A stretch of DNA of 64,000 nt from Hoylesella oralis ATCC 33269 (GCF_000185145.2 NZ_GL833119.1:1170668-1234667), one strand, 5' to 3'; positions 45,456-54,510 are shown, numbered from the stretch's first letter. The notes: generated from the sequence alone by a model not told the origin. Translations and numbers: made by a program.

Positions 45456-47969
45456 CTATCTGTGTAAGATGGTCGAATTGGTTGTCTTGTCTACTTCTAT
45501 GTCGTGGTGTTGCGACTTGCGTCCGAAATCGAAGTTATACGAACATTTTACATATATCATCTGTCCCATGTCGTCGTTGAAAATCCGGCGCTTATTAATA
45601 TAATAAGGTGTAAATACACTTTCATGATAATAGGGATGTATTTCGAATATCCGCTTTACGCCAACTTCGGTGTAGAAACCTTTATGGCTCCACGAGGCCG
45701 AAAAGCCGTAGTCGGGGTGTTCTTTGTAAAATCTCATCTGCATTGTCAGCATCTTCGACTGGTAAGTGCAGTAACCCGAAAAGGCGAATTTTCCAAGGAA
45801 ATACTGCACTTGTGTCCGAAGATGATATTCGGTGTTGCGGGCCGTTCTCATACCTGTATAGATATATCTCACGCCCTTTACGCCCATCAACAGTTGCAAC
45901 GATTTGTTCAACAGTGTCATGGTTCCTCTTACACCAAGACTGAATGAATGAAGATTACCGTCGGAAGCGAACGAATGGATGAGAGTATTTCCTTCGGGAT
46001 AGTATGCTTCTTTCATTATGTTATAAATCCCCTCGTAATCTAATTCGGTACGAAGAGAGAAGTCATCCAGCCCGAGCATATAGTATAAACCGCTCGATAA
46101 AAAGACTATTTTGCCCAGTTCAGGATTGCCTCTTAGCGTTTCATATCGGTTTATGGGTTGCTCGAGTTCGCTTGTGGTAGACGGATCGGGATAGTTATTT
46201 CCTAAATATAGTACGTTCGTAAGGTTGCTTTTACTGTCTAATTGGTATTTTATGCGGTAAGCAGCCCGTGAAGATAAGTGGCTTTGGCGATGGTTCTGCG
46301 TGCCCCATGTGGCAATGGAAAGACCGAGAGGACGTAGCATAACGCTCAGTTTTTTACCGAAAGTCTGGCTGTATTCGGGGAATATAAGCGTTTCGGACGA
46401 ATAAAGAAGTTGATTCGATACGGTGGTTCCCGTGTAATAGTTGCGGTATCTGCTATAAACCTCGAGAACAGAAAGCGAGAATACATTGTTATGTTTGAAC
46501 GCTTTGGTATAGTTTATCCAAAAAGAACTATTTAAGGATAATTCTCTTGTTTGCGACGAAATGGCATATCCTCCCGTCTCTCTGTAAGCTGTATTCAAGT
46601 GGTTGTTACCTATGGTAATGCCTGCATCGATGTTCAATTGCTGGCTTTTGGGTAAAATGAGTTGTGCATACACGCCTGCCGAATATTTTATATTCCGGCT
46701 GTCGTCCGTTGCTATAGATGCCTCATTGTTATCGATCGCACCTGTATAACGTATGTTCTCTGCCGTATGGTACAGCGGGATACGCTTCCAAACCAGCCCT
46801 ATGTTGCCGCTTATGGTGAGGCTGTCGCTCCGATAGGCGATATTCAGCTGACCGTAAGGTGTTGTTTCTTTAATGTGCGCTTTTTGCTGTTCGGTGGCTT
46901 TGTCGTAGCTTATAGCGGTATTGAAGTGTTCTTGTTTCTCCTCATGATGCCGGCGCTGGTTGTTGTAATCGGTACCTGTAATGAAGCTGTATCTCATTCT
47001 TTTGCGGTCGAGCGACAGCTGTGTGGAGTAATGACCTTGGCTGTATAGAAATCGGGTGTCGCTTTTCAGTGCCACATATCCGCCGTAGTCGTAGTGTCGC
47101 ATGATGATATTGAGTACTTCTTCCTTACCTGCAAATTTGCCTTGCGGTTGGTCTATGTATTCCACACGCAGTATGTCTTTCGGTCTGAGGCGCTCTATTT
47201 CTTCCTTATCTACAGGGCGATCGTCGATACAAAGCGTCAGACTGCGGCAACTGGCACTCTTTATATCGCCCGTCATACGGTTTACATCCAGCTGTGGAAT
47301 CATCATGTTGGCCAGCAATCCGATACCTGAATTGGTAGCATTTCGCTGTTTACTGTTGGGAAGATATACATCTTTGTCGAGTTTTACGATATGGTTCTTA
47401 CTCTTTACCACCACTTCACCGATATGAGCGATCGTGCTTGGGAGTTCTATCTGCCCTATGTCGCCCACTTCGCAGTGGCGGTAAATGGTTTCATAGCCTA
47501 TGCATGATATTCTTATAACGACTTTTCCGGGCTTTACAGGTATCACGAAGCGCCCGTCTTCATTGCTCACGCCGCTGTTTACCGGTACGCTGTCGGTCGC
47601 ATTAGTTACCGTAATGTTGGCATATTTTACGGGGTTCTTCTTTTTATCCACTATTCGTCCCGTAAGTTTTGTTTTCTCTTTCTGCAAACATTCTATAAAG
47701 ATAAGGCTGTCGGCAGTACTTATCGAGACCGGATAAAAGCCCACTGCTTGGCGTATGGCATCGGGAATGCTGCTCCGGTAGATATGTTTAGATACTACAA
47801 AGTCTTCCAGTTCGTCGTATATGAAACTGATGCGGTACTGTTGCGAGGCGCGGTTCAGGTCGATAAGCACGTCGGATAAAGGTTTGTTACGGTAGGTGCG
47901 ATTAACGATTTGTGCACCGATAACTGCCGGCAGGGTGCATAGTAAGAGTATCGTAAGGTACTTTTTCAT
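45456..47969 (-). CDS. outer membrane beta-barrel protein with STN and carboxypeptidase-regulatory domains
   Basis: 837 residues. A signal peptide (MKKYLTILLLCTLPAVIGA) is followed by an STN-like signalling domain (about residues 25-85, 'KPLSDVLIDLNRASQQYRISFIY'), a carboxypeptidase-regulatory-like beta domain (about 98-185, 'LTGRIVDKKKNPVKYANITV'), a degenerate plug ('LRPKDILRVEYIDQPQGKFAG') and a long barrel. STN domains pass a ligand signal to an anti-sigma factor. The anti-sigma and ECF sigma genes lie immediately upstream in the same direction, so this is the surface receptor of a trans-envelope signalling set. The ligand is unknown. Confidence 0.85.
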   Translation of the reverse strand: MKKYLTILLLCTLPAVIGAQIVNRTYRNKPLSDVLIDLNRASQQYRISFIYDELEDFVVSKHIYRSSIPDAIRQAVGFYPVSISTADSLIFIECLQKEKTKLTGRIVDKKKNPVKYANITVTNATDSVPVNSGVSNEDGRFVIPVKPGKVVIRISCIGYETIYRHCEVGDIGQIELPSTIAHIGEVVVKSKNHIVKLDKDVYLPNSKQRNATNSGIGLLANMMIPQLDVNRMTGDIKSASCRSLTLCIDDRPVDKEEIERLRPKDILRVEYIDQPQGKFAGKEEVLNIIMRHYDYGGYVALKSDTRFLYSQGHYSTQLSLDRKRMRYSFITGTDYNNQRRHHEEKQEHFNTAISYDKATEQQKAHIKETTPYGQLNIAYRSDSLTISGNIGLVWKRIPLYHTAENIRYTGAIDNNEASIATDDSRNIKYSAGVYAQLILPKSQQLNIDAGITIGNNHLNTAYRETGGYAISSQTRELSLNSSFWINYTKAFKHNNVFSLSVLEVYSRYRNYYTGTTVSNQLLYSSETLIFPEYSQTFGKKLSVMLRPLGLSIATWGTQNHRQSHLSSRAAYRIKYQLDSKSNLTNVLYLGNNYPDPSTTSELEQPINRYETLRGNPELGKIVFLSSGLYYMLGLDDFSLRTELDYEGIYNIMKEAYYPEGNTLIHSFASDGNLHSFSLGVRGTMTLLNKSLQLLMGVKGVRYIYTGMRTARNTEYHLRTQVQYFLGKFAFSGYCTYQSKMLTMQMRFYKEHPDYGFSASWSHKGFYTEVGVKRIFEIHPYYHESVFTPYYINKRRIFNDDMGQMIYVKCSYNFDFGRKSQHHDIEVDKTTNSTILHR

Positions 47970-47980
47970 AGTTCAACGGT

Positions 47981-48619
47981 TTATTCTACGGCAATCGTGC
48001 GGTCGTTCAACTGCAGGTTCACATGCCGGAAATGGTTAAGAACATCTACCACTTGTTCTACGCTGTCTGCCATGTTCCACTCGTAGAAGAGGCGAAGTTT
48101 GCGTGCAGATGCATTGTTGTAAACCACTTTCACATTATAATATTGTGCCATTTCGCCGAGCATATCTTCCAAAGGTGTATTCTCGAATGTTTTCGCTGCC
48201 ACGTGTTCACGGTGTTGCATCGTGCTGTCTGCCATGTTGTTCGTGCCGGTTGGGGGTGTTGCATGCTGCTCCTGCTGTGCCGTTGTGGTAGACCGGCGGG
48301 CGCTTTTGCCGATAGGTAATACGATGGCAGCTACTGCCAATCCCGATACTAGGCACACGATGGCGGCGACAGCCGCCGTCTTTCGGCGTTTTGTACGGCC
48401 GGTTCGGGCGAAGTACATACGCTCGAAACGGCGCCATTCCTGCTCGGTCGATACCGTTGCATGTTGCATCTTGTGCCTGATATAGGCACGTTTTGTCTTT
48501 ACCATCGTATCGTAAAGGGCACGATATTCATCGTCGCGAAGCATTTCCTGTAACTGTCTGTCGGTGTAAAGCTCGGGATGCTCCGTCATGTGGAGTAATA
48601 AATCAATCTTTTTCATCAT
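47981..48619 (-). CDS. FecR-like anti-sigma factor with DUF4974 domain
   Basis: 212 residues from the ATG at 48619 (or 48616), which overlaps the sigma-factor stop by 17 nt; the longer frame from 48712 runs inside the sigma gene and is rejected. Cytoplasmic N-terminus, one membrane helix (TAAVAAIVCLVSGLAVAAIVL) near residues 80-100, and a periplasmic C-terminal DUF4974/FecR-type domain ('NTPLEDMLGEMAQYYNVKVVY', 'LFYEWNMADSVEQVVDVLN'). It should hold the ECF sigma factor inactive until the STN receptor signals. The FecR core domain is short. Confidence 0.82.
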   Translation of the reverse strand: MMKKIDLLLHMTEHPELYTDRQLQEMLRDDEYRALYDTMVKTKRAYIRHKMQHATVSTEQEWRRFERMYFARTGRTKRRKTAAVAAIVCLVSGLAVAAIVLPIGKSARRSTTTAQQEQHATPPTGTNNMADSTMQHREHVAAKTFENTPLEDMLGEMAQYYNVKVVYNNASARKLRLFYEWNMADSVEQVVDVLNHFRHVNLQLNDRTIAVE

Positions 48620-49112
48620 CTGTATAGGGGCTAAAGTGGGTACGAAGTTTGCGTATAGCTTGTGCAAGATGCTTATATACAGCGGTACGACTGATGCCCG
48701 TTTCGGCAGCAATTTCGTGGTAACGCAGTCCGTGCGAGAAACGCAGATGCACGATGTTGCGCGTTTGGGGCGTCAGTTCGCGGTCTATATAGGCCAGCAT
48801 TTCGTCGAGTTGCCGCCCTTCCTGTTCGGGCGGAGTGATATCTGCAGCGGTGTCGAGCGGCAGCAGTCTGCGCATGCGCTCTGCTGTTTTCTTGCGACTG
48901 ATTATATTCATACACTTGTTGCGCACGCAGACAAGAAGAAAATTTCCGGCACTCTTTTCGTACAAGGGGGTACTGCTTTCGAGCATATCGGCAAACACTT
49001 CGCTTGCTGCATCGCGGCTCTCGTCCTCATCATGCAGTAATGTCATCGCCAAAAGGTACATCTTTTGGTAATGTGTATGGAAGAGATGTTCTATTTCTTT
49101 CTTATTCCGCAT
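48603..49112 (-). CDS. ECF-type RNA polymerase sigma factor
   Basis: 169 residues. Region 2 is 'IEHLFHTHYQKMYLLAMTLLHDEDESRDAASEVFADM', and region 4 is 'GLRYHEIAAETGISRTAVYKHLAQAIRKLR' (helix-turn-helix). It is followed by an overlapping anti-sigma gene and a STN-domain outer membrane protein, a typical Bacteroidota cell-surface signalling operon that usually regulates itself. Confidence 0.92.
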   Translation of the reverse strand: MRNKKEIEHLFHTHYQKMYLLAMTLLHDEDESRDAASEVFADMLESSTPLYEKSAGNFLLVCVRNKCMNIISRKKTAERMRRLLPLDTAADITPPEQEGRQLDEMLAYIDRELTPQTRNIVHLRFSHGLRYHEIAAETGISRTAVYKHLAQAIRKLRTHFSPYTDDEKD

Positions 49113-49290
49113 GTATTATTATCTTTCTTATAATACAGACAAAGCGTGTTTTTGCTAACCCCCGATGATATGAAAAATAGATTTATTTTACTTTTTTTCG
49201 ATGATTGCACGGCACGACTATAGAATTTAGAACATAGGAGTATCGCTCATAGGCATGCCGTGTAATGGGCGTATGGCGTATATGTAATGC

Positions 49291-49329
49291 AGAAAGGCAC
49301 GGGTATGGCTGTGCATTCCGTGCCTTTCT
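49291..49329 (-). terminator. terminator of pepD
   Basis: A perfect 12-bp stem AGAAAGGCACGG/CCGTGCCTTTCT with a 15-nt loop, about 32 nt past the pepD stop on the minus strand. Confidence 0.75.
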
Positions 49330-49360
49330 TCGGGTGTTGCATGCACTGTTATGCTGCGGT

Positions 49361-50818
49361 TTACTTTGCAGGTACGTCTTCAAGAACCTTTTTCATCAGT
49401 TCCCAGAACGGTGCTATAGTGCTTATGAGGCAACGCTCCGTGGTGGTATGAGGGCTGCGGATGGTGGGACCGAGCGACACTACGTCTAAGTTAGGATACT
49501 TGCCTAAGATGATCGAACACTCCAGTCCGGCATGGTCTACCTGCACGATAGCGTCTTCATGGAACAGTTCTTTGTAGGTTTTAAGTAACTGATGAAGTAT
49601 TTCGCTGTCGGGGTTAGGATCCCAACCTCCATAACTTCCCGCCGTTGTAACCTTCATGCCGGCCATGTTGAAGCAGCTTTCGAGCGTCTTCACTATATAA
49701 TCTTTCATGTCTTCACGCGAGCTTCGTGCCAGTATTTTGACCGTTGCCTTGCCGTTCTCTATATCTATAATGGCGAGATTAGATGAGGTTTCCACTACTT
49801 CGGGATAGGAGGGAATCATACGAACCACACCGTTATGGCAGGCATATATGGCATCTATCAGGTTGTCTTGTATCTCCGCGGGCACTTCGGTCTTGGGTGT
49901 ATCTACTTCTTCCGCATAAAATTCCACCGTATTTTCTATGCCCTTGAACTCGTCGATGAAGTCTTCTTTCCAATCGTCAATGAGTTCTTTCACGCTCTGT
50001 ACGTTCTCTTTAGGCATGGTAAGCACCACTTCTGCCTTGAACGGAATGGCGTTGCGCATGTTTCCGCCGTGCCATGTAGCGAGCCTTGCCTCGCATTCTT
50101 CGACGGCTTCGCGCACGAAACGTACCATAAGTTTGTTGGCATTGGCGCGGCCTTCGTGTATCTCTAAGCCCGAATGACCGCCACGCAGCCCCTTTAGAGT
50201 TACCTTTAAAGCGGCGTCTTCCTTATCTGTTTCGGCCTCTTTATAGTCGAGTTCCGCCGTTACATCTATGCCTCCGGCGCTTCCGATGACAAACTTACCC
50301 CATGTTTCCGAGTCAAGGTTCATCAGTATATCGCCATTCAGTTCGCCTACAGGTAAGTCATTAGCGCCATACATGCCCGTTTCTTCATCGGCAGTGATAA
50401 CGGCTTCTATCGGTCCGTGCCTAAGGTCTTTGGCTTCCATCACCGCCATTATGGCGGCAACCCCTATGCCATCGTCGGCTCCGAGTGTGGTATTGCGGGC
50501 TTTTACCCACTCTCCGTCAATGTAAGGTTCTATGGGATCCGTCTCAAAGTTGTGCTTGCTTTCGGGCGACTTCTGCGGTACCATGTCCATATGTGCCTGC
50601 AGTAAGATCGTTTTTCGGCCTTCCATGCCTGCTGTAGCGGGCTTCTTCATCACGATGTTGTTACCTGAATCTTTGAAAGCCTGTACACCTGCCTGCTTTG
50701 CAAAGTCGAGTAAAAACTGCTGTATCTTATCCAAATGTCCGGAAGGACGTGGAACTTGCGTCAGCGCATAGAAGTTGCGCCAGATACATTCGGGCTTAAG
50801 ATTTCTGATTTCGCTCAT
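49361..50818 (-). CDS. pepD: aminoacyl-histidine dipeptidase (M20C)
   Basis: 485 residues, normal length. Motifs: 'PRPSGHLDKIQQFLLDFAKQAG', the metal-binding 'LLQAHMDMVPQK', 'TLGADDGIGVAAIMAVME', 'ITADEETGMYGANDL' and 'LRGGHSGLEIHEGRANANKL', all matching PepD. It cuts Xaa-His and other dipeptides in the cytoplasm with zinc or cobalt. No operon partners. Confidence 0.95.
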   Translation of the reverse strand: MSEIRNLKPECIWRNFYALTQVPRPSGHLDKIQQFLLDFAKQAGVQAFKDSGNNIVMKKPATAGMEGRKTILLQAHMDMVPQKSPESKHNFETDPIEPYIDGEWVKARNTTLGADDGIGVAAIMAVMEAKDLRHGPIEAVITADEETGMYGANDLPVGELNGDILMNLDSETWGKFVIGSAGGIDVTAELDYKEAETDKEDAALKVTLKGLRGGHSGLEIHEGRANANKLMVRFVREAVEECEARLATWHGGNMRNAIPFKAEVVLTMPKENVQSVKELIDDWKEDFIDEFKGIENTVEFYAEEVDTPKTEVPAEIQDNLIDAIYACHNGVVRMIPSYPEVVETSSNLAIIDIENGKATVKILARSSREDMKDYIVKTLESCFNMAGMKVTTAGSYGGWDPNPDSEILHQLLKTYKELFHEDAIVQVDHAGLECSIILGKYPNLDVVSLGPTIRSPHTTTERCLISTIAPFWELMKKVLEDVPAK

Positions 50819-50965
50819 AGTTGTTGGTTTTAGGGGAGCGGGGAGTGAGGAACGGGGAGTATGAATTAATGCTTTCCGGCCTCTGTACGGTTCTTCATTC
50901 TTTGGCTCCTGTGTTAAACATTTATGTGGATTGTAACTTCTGCAAATAACTAATTTTTTCTTTTG

Positions 50966-51970
50966 CTATACAGTTTGCATGCTTTTTTCCGTCCGTTTTC
51001 GTGTCATAGAGAGTGCTATCCACGCATATACACCGAGCGCTACAACGAGCAAGGTCTGTATGGAATGTACGATAAGCACGAAGTAAAGGGCATCTGTTTC
51101 GGCTATGCCGTAGAGAATGAGCATGGTTTTAACGGCGAAATGCCATGGGCCTGCGCCGTTCGGAGTGGGCACAATCACCGCGATGCTGCCCACTATAAAG
51201 GTGACTAATGCACAAGATATGCTTAGATGAGAGGTTGCCTCGAAGCAGAAAAAGGTAAGGTAATAGTGTATAAAGTAGCTTCCCCAGATGGCTAAAGTAA
51301 AGAAAATAAAGAGCGGAATGTTCTTTATATTCCTTAAAGAGGCAATGCCTTGCCACAGTCCTTGCAGCGTATTCTTCACCTTATTATATAATGAGAGCCT
51401 GCGGAGCAGGTAAACTATCAGGCCTATAGCGGCAGTACCGCAGGCTAAGGTAACGATGTAACCGGTGGTAGTAAACCTATGTAAGATCGAATCCATGCTT
51501 GTTCCGGTCTTCTGGAAGAAGGTTGTAAAGACGCTGAACTGTGAAAGAAAGGTCAGTGCAGCAATCAACAACACGAGCAAGGAGTCGATGGCACGCTCGG
51601 TAACCACGGTGCCCAGCGCCTTCGGAAACGACACGTTGTCGTAACGTTTGAGCACTCCGCAACGGGCAAACTCGCCTATTCGAGGGATTAGGAGGCTCAC
51701 CGCGTAGGAAAGAAAGATAGAATTGATGCGCACGGATGCACGGGAGTGTTCGCCTACAGGTTCCAATGTCTGGCGCCACCTCCAGCCTCTGAACATCTGA
51801 GCCAGTATGCCGAACGGGAACGAAAGCAGCATCCACGTCCAGTTCATCTCATGAAGAAGCACGTATTCTATGCGCTTAAAGTCGAACCCTCGATACATCC
51901 AATAGAGGATAATGCCTCCGAAAAGCAGTGAAAGTCCTATTTTTAAGGCATTATTCGCTATATTCTTCAT
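50966..51970 (-). CDS. YbhN/LPG-synthase-like membrane protein (UPF0104)
   Basis: 334 residues with about eight membrane helices. The pattern 'WMLLSFPFGILAQMFRGWRWRQTLEPVG', 'VSLLIPRIGEFARCGVL' and 'SIAVIVPTPNGAGPWHFAVKTML' is that of the lysylphosphatidylglycerol-synthase transmembrane superfamily lacking the catalytic C-terminal domain. Such proteins are proposed lipid flippases; function here is inferred only. Promoter at 51996-52027. Confidence 0.85.
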   Translation of the reverse strand: MKNIANNALKIGLSLLFGGIILYWMYRGFDFKRIEYVLLHEMNWTWMLLSFPFGILAQMFRGWRWRQTLEPVGEHSRASVRINSIFLSYAVSLLIPRIGEFARCGVLKRYDNVSFPKALGTVVTERAIDSLLVLLIAALTFLSQFSVFTTFFQKTGTSMDSILHRFTTTGYIVTLACGTAAIGLIVYLLRRLSLYNKVKNTLQGLWQGIASLRNIKNIPLFIFFTLAIWGSYFIHYYLTFFCFEATSHLSISCALVTFIVGSIAVIVPTPNGAGPWHFAVKTMLILYGIAETDALYFVLIVHSIQTLLVVALGVYAWIALSMTRKRTEKSMQTV

Positions 51971-51995
51971 TTGCGGTACTTGCTTTATATTCTTG

Positions 51996-52027
51996 CAAAG
52001 TTAATGTAATTTAGGCGTAATGCCAAA
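51996..52027 (-). promoter_or_regulatory. promoter of YbhN-like gene
   Basis: On the minus strand TTTG 52027-52024, 20-nt spacer, TAACTTTG 52003-51996; leader about 20 nt. Confidence 0.72.
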
Positions 52028-52079
52028 AATATATCGGGCTTTTTCTGCGTGTTTTCGTCCCGTTTCGTTGACATGTATC

Positions 52080-52110
52080 AATAAAAAGGCCATATTCCGG
52101 CCTTTTTATT
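52080..52110. terminator. isolated hairpin between two divergent promoters
   Basis: A perfect 12-bp stem AATAAAAAGGCC/GGCCTTTTTATT with a 7-nt loop. It resembles a bidirectional terminator, but no gene ends here; promoters lead away from it on both sides. Confidence 0.6.
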
Positions 52111-52118
52111 TCATATTG

Positions 52119-52149
52119 TTTGCGCACACAGAAATATGTTGTACCTTTG
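52119..52149 (+). promoter_or_regulatory. promoter of 29-residue membrane peptide gene
   Basis: TTTG 52119-52122, 19-nt spacer, TACCTTTG 52142-52149; leader about 45 nt to the ATG at 52201. Confidence 0.72.
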
Positions 52150-52200
52150 CAACGTCAAAAGAATAATAAGGATAACAAGTAAAAGAAAGGTAATTAGATT

Positions 52201-52290
52201 ATGGTAACATTAATGGTATTTGCCGTTGTAGCAATCATGATTGCACAGGCTATCAATTTGGGAAACAAGATTAACTTGGAAAACAAGTAA
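52201..52290 (+). CDS. 29-residue single-pass membrane peptide, unknown function
   Basis: ATG 52201 to TAA 52288-52290. The peptide starts MVTLMVFAVVAIMIAQAI, a single hydrophobic helix, and ends with the polar NLGNKINLENK. A complete promoter precedes it and a weak hairpin with six T follows at 52300-52320, so it has its own transcription unit. It is too short for usual gene finders. Real translation is inferred from the promoter, the clean helix-plus-tail shape and the dedicated terminator. Family unknown. Confidence 0.65.
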   Translation: MVTLMVFAVVAIMIAQAINLGNKINLENK

Positions 52291-52299
52291 TCTTAATCC

Positions 52300-52320
52300 C
52301 TCTTAAAAAGAGTATTTTTT
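52300..52320 (+). terminator. weak terminator after the membrane peptide gene
   Basis: A 5-bp stem CTCTT/AAGAG with AAA loop, then TA and six T. Confidence 0.5.
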
Positions 52321-52387
52321 AGGTTTAAATATAAGTGGCGGATCGATTAAATATCGGTTCGCCACTTTCTTTTTGCATATTATTTCG

Positions 52388-52395
52388 TACCTTTG
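52388..52395 (+). promoter_or_regulatory. -7 element of rsmA
   Basis: TACCTTTG lies 24 nt before ATG 52419 and inside the longer reading frame that begins at 52335, which argues for the later start. Confidence 0.6.
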
Positions 52396-52418
52396 CTGCC
52401 CGAATAGAAATATTGTTT

Positions 52419-53228
52419 ATGAGAACCGTCAGGCCTAAGAAGAACCTCGGTCAGCATTTCCTGACCGATCTAAGCATCGCAAAACGCATTGCAGACACGG
52501 TAGACACCTGCCCTGATATCCCTATACTGGAGATCGGGCCGGGCATGGGAGTGCTTACACAGTTCTTGGTTACCAAGAATCGCGAGGTCAGAGCTGTGGA
52601 AATAGACCGCGAGTCGGTAGCTTTTCTGCACGAAAACTACCCGCAATTGCGCGATAAAATCATCGGAGAAGACTTTTTGCGCATGGATTTAAGTACGATA
52701 TTCGGCGGCCATACGTTCGTTCTTACGGGCAACTATCCTTATGATATCTCCAGTCAAATCTTTTTTAAGATGCTTGAATATCGCCAATTCATACCTTGTT
52801 GCACAGGTATGATACAGCGCGAAGTGGCGCAGCGCATTGCTGCGTCGCCGGGAAACAAGCTCAACGGCATCCTTTCGATACTCATTCAGGCGTGGTACAA
52901 TGTAGAATATCTGTTCACGGTCGATGAAAACGTGTTCGATCCACCGCCCAAAGTGAAGAGCGCGGTCATACGCATGACGCGCAATAACGTAACCGATTTG
53001 GGGTGTGATGAGGTGCTCTTCAAGCGGTTGGTCAAGGCTGTATTCAACCAACGCCGTAAGATGTTGCGTGTTAGTCTGCGTCAAATATTCAATCAGACCA
53101 AGCCTTCGGCGGTGTTCTATGCACAAGATGTGATGACCAAGCGCCCCGAACAGCTGGGTGTGGCGCAGTTCGTAGCGCTGACGAATATCGTGGCCGAGGA
53201 GCTTCAGCGGCTGGGATACAATCGGTAG
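52419..53228 (+). CDS. rsmA: 16S rRNA adenine dimethyltransferase RsmA/KsgA
   Basis: 269 residues from ATG 52419 (MRTVRPKKNLGQHFLTD). The SAM-binding motif is 'ILEIGPGMGVLTQFL', the catalytic motif 'LTGNYPYDISSQIFFKML', and the family signature 'MIQREVAQRIAASPGNK' follows. It dimethylates the two adenines near the 3' end of 16S rRNA during 30S assembly. The earlier start at 52335 adds residues that are absent from the family and precede the promoter. Confidence 0.95.
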   Translation: MRTVRPKKNLGQHFLTDLSIAKRIADTVDTCPDIPILEIGPGMGVLTQFLVTKNREVRAVEIDRESVAFLHENYPQLRDKIIGEDFLRMDLSTIFGGHTFVLTGNYPYDISSQIFFKMLEYRQFIPCCTGMIQREVAQRIAASPGNKLNGILSILIQAWYNVEYLFTVDENVFDPPPKVKSAVIRMTRNNVTDLGCDEVLFKRLVKAVFNQRRKMLRVSLRQIFNQTKPSAVFYAQDVMTKRPEQLGVAQFVALTNIVAEELQRLGYNR

Positions 53229-53352
53229 AGCGGAGAAGTGCGGAAAACAGAGCGGGAAACGGAGCTGCATAACCCCTACTTCTGTCAGGCATAAACGGTG
53301 TATTTATTGCCGATAGACCATAGGCATAATAAAGATAAACAAGATATGTAAC

Positions 53353-53826
53353 ATGGATAAACAGGAAAAACAAGAAATTTATAATTTGCTTTTGTCGCAG
53401 ATAAAAGCGCTTGTCGAGGGCGAAACAAACACTGTGGGTGTGCTTGCAAACGTATCTTCAGCGTTGCATCATGCCTTTGATACGTTCTTTTGGACGGGTT
53501 TTTATCTGCGACAGGGCGACACGCTGCGCTTGGGACCTTTCCAAGGTACCGTGGCTTGTTATACCATTCCGGTGGGCAAGGGCGTATGCGGAACGGCGTG
53601 CAAGGAAGCATCTACCATCGTCGTACCCGATGTAGAAAAGTTCGAGGGGCATATTGCGTGCAGCTCGCAGTCGCGTTCCGAGATTGTTGTTCCGCTGTTC
53701 GACGGCAACAGACAGGTAGTCTGTGTGCTCGATATAGACAGTACAGAGCCGGCAGCTTTCGATGATATCGACAGAGAGTGGCTTGAGAAAATCGCCGAAA
53801 CGGTAGCTTTGTCGCTCTATCGGTAA
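53353..53826 (+). CDS. msrC: free methionine-(R)-sulfoxide reductase (GAF domain)
   Basis: 157 residues, a single GAF domain. The fRMsr pattern is clear: 'FFWTGFYLRQGDTLRLGPFQGTVAC', 'GKGVCGTAC', 'VVPDVEKFEGHIACSSQSRSEIVVPL' and 'VLDIDS'. The three cysteines of the catalytic cycle are present (in TVAC, GVCG and HIAC). It reduces free Met-R-sulfoxide using thioredoxin. Family members usually have Asp after HIAC, where this one has Ser. No operon partner is certain. Confidence 0.9.
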   Translation: MDKQEKQEIYNLLLSQIKALVEGETNTVGVLANVSSALHHAFDTFFWTGFYLRQGDTLRLGPFQGTVACYTIPVGKGVCGTACKEASTIVVPDVEKFEGHIACSSQSRSEIVVPLFDGNRQVVCVLDIDSTEPAAFDDIDREWLEKIAETVALSLYR

Positions 53827-53859
53827 CCGTCTGTTCGCAGAATATTTTTAATTAAACTG

Positions 53860-53890
53860 TTGCATAGTTGCGGATTATTCTCTAAATTTG
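53860..53890 (+). promoter_or_regulatory. promoter of frr
   Basis: TTG 53860-53862, 20-nt spacer, TAAATTTG 53883-53890; leader about 25 nt. Confidence 0.68.
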
Positions 53891-53920
53891 TACTTTAGAA
53901 CCTAATAAAAACAAAGAAAT

Positions 53921-54481
53921 ATGATTGATGTTAAAGCAACATTGAACGACGCGGAGGAACGTATGCAGATGGCATCCATGTACTTGGATGAGTCTCTCTC
54001 GCGTATTCGTGCCGGACGTGCCAACGTGGCAATCCTCGATTCCGTAAGAGTTAGTTCCTATGGTTCCATGGTTCCGCTAAATCAGGTGGCCAACGTGTCG
54101 GTGCCCGATGCCCGCACTATTGCCATTCGTCCGTGGGACAAGAAAGCCATTAAGGATATTGAAAAGGGCATAATGGACAGCGATGTGGGCATTACACCCG
54201 AAAACAATGGCGAGATTATACGCCTTACGATCCCGCAACCTACCGAAGAACGGCGCAAAGAACTGGTAAAACAGTGCAACAAGATCGGCGAGAAAGTAAA
54301 GGTAGAGGTGCGCAACGTACGCTCTGAAATTAAGGAAAAGCTGAAGAAAGCCATCAAGGAAGGCCTTTCAGAGGATAATGAGAAGGATGCCGAAGACAGT
54401 CTCCAGAAAATTCATGATAAGTATATCAAGAACATAGATGCCCTGCTTGCAGAGAAAACAAAGGAGATAATGACGGTGTAG
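53921..54481 (+). CDS. frr: ribosome recycling factor
   Basis: 186 residues, normal length. The three-helix domain and hinge are recognisable: 'EERMQMASMYLDESLSRIRAGRANVAILD', 'VPLNQVANVSVPDARTIAIRPWDKKAIKDIEKGI', 'ITPENNGEIIRLTIPQPTEERRKELVKQ'. With EF-G it splits post-termination ribosomes. An inverted repeat separates it from rsgA. Confidence 0.96.
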   Translation: MIDVKATLNDAEERMQMASMYLDESLSRIRAGRANVAILDSVRVSSYGSMVPLNQVANVSVPDARTIAIRPWDKKAIKDIEKGIMDSDVGITPENNGEIIRLTIPQPTEERRKELVKQCNKIGEKVKVEVRNVRSEIKEKLKKAIKEGLSEDNEKDAEDSLQKIHDKYIKNIDALLAEKTKEIMTV

Positions 54482-54510
54482 AGCTGTCAAGTGATAAAAT
54501 CGGTATGTAG

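Noticed and set aside
48620..48712. 31-codon extension of the anti-sigma gene
   Set aside because: It lies inside the sigma factor gene; the ATG pair overlapping the sigma stop is the natural coupled start.
52335..52418. 28-codon extension of rsmA
   Set aside because: A -7 element falls within it and the family begins at MRTVRPKKNLGQHF.
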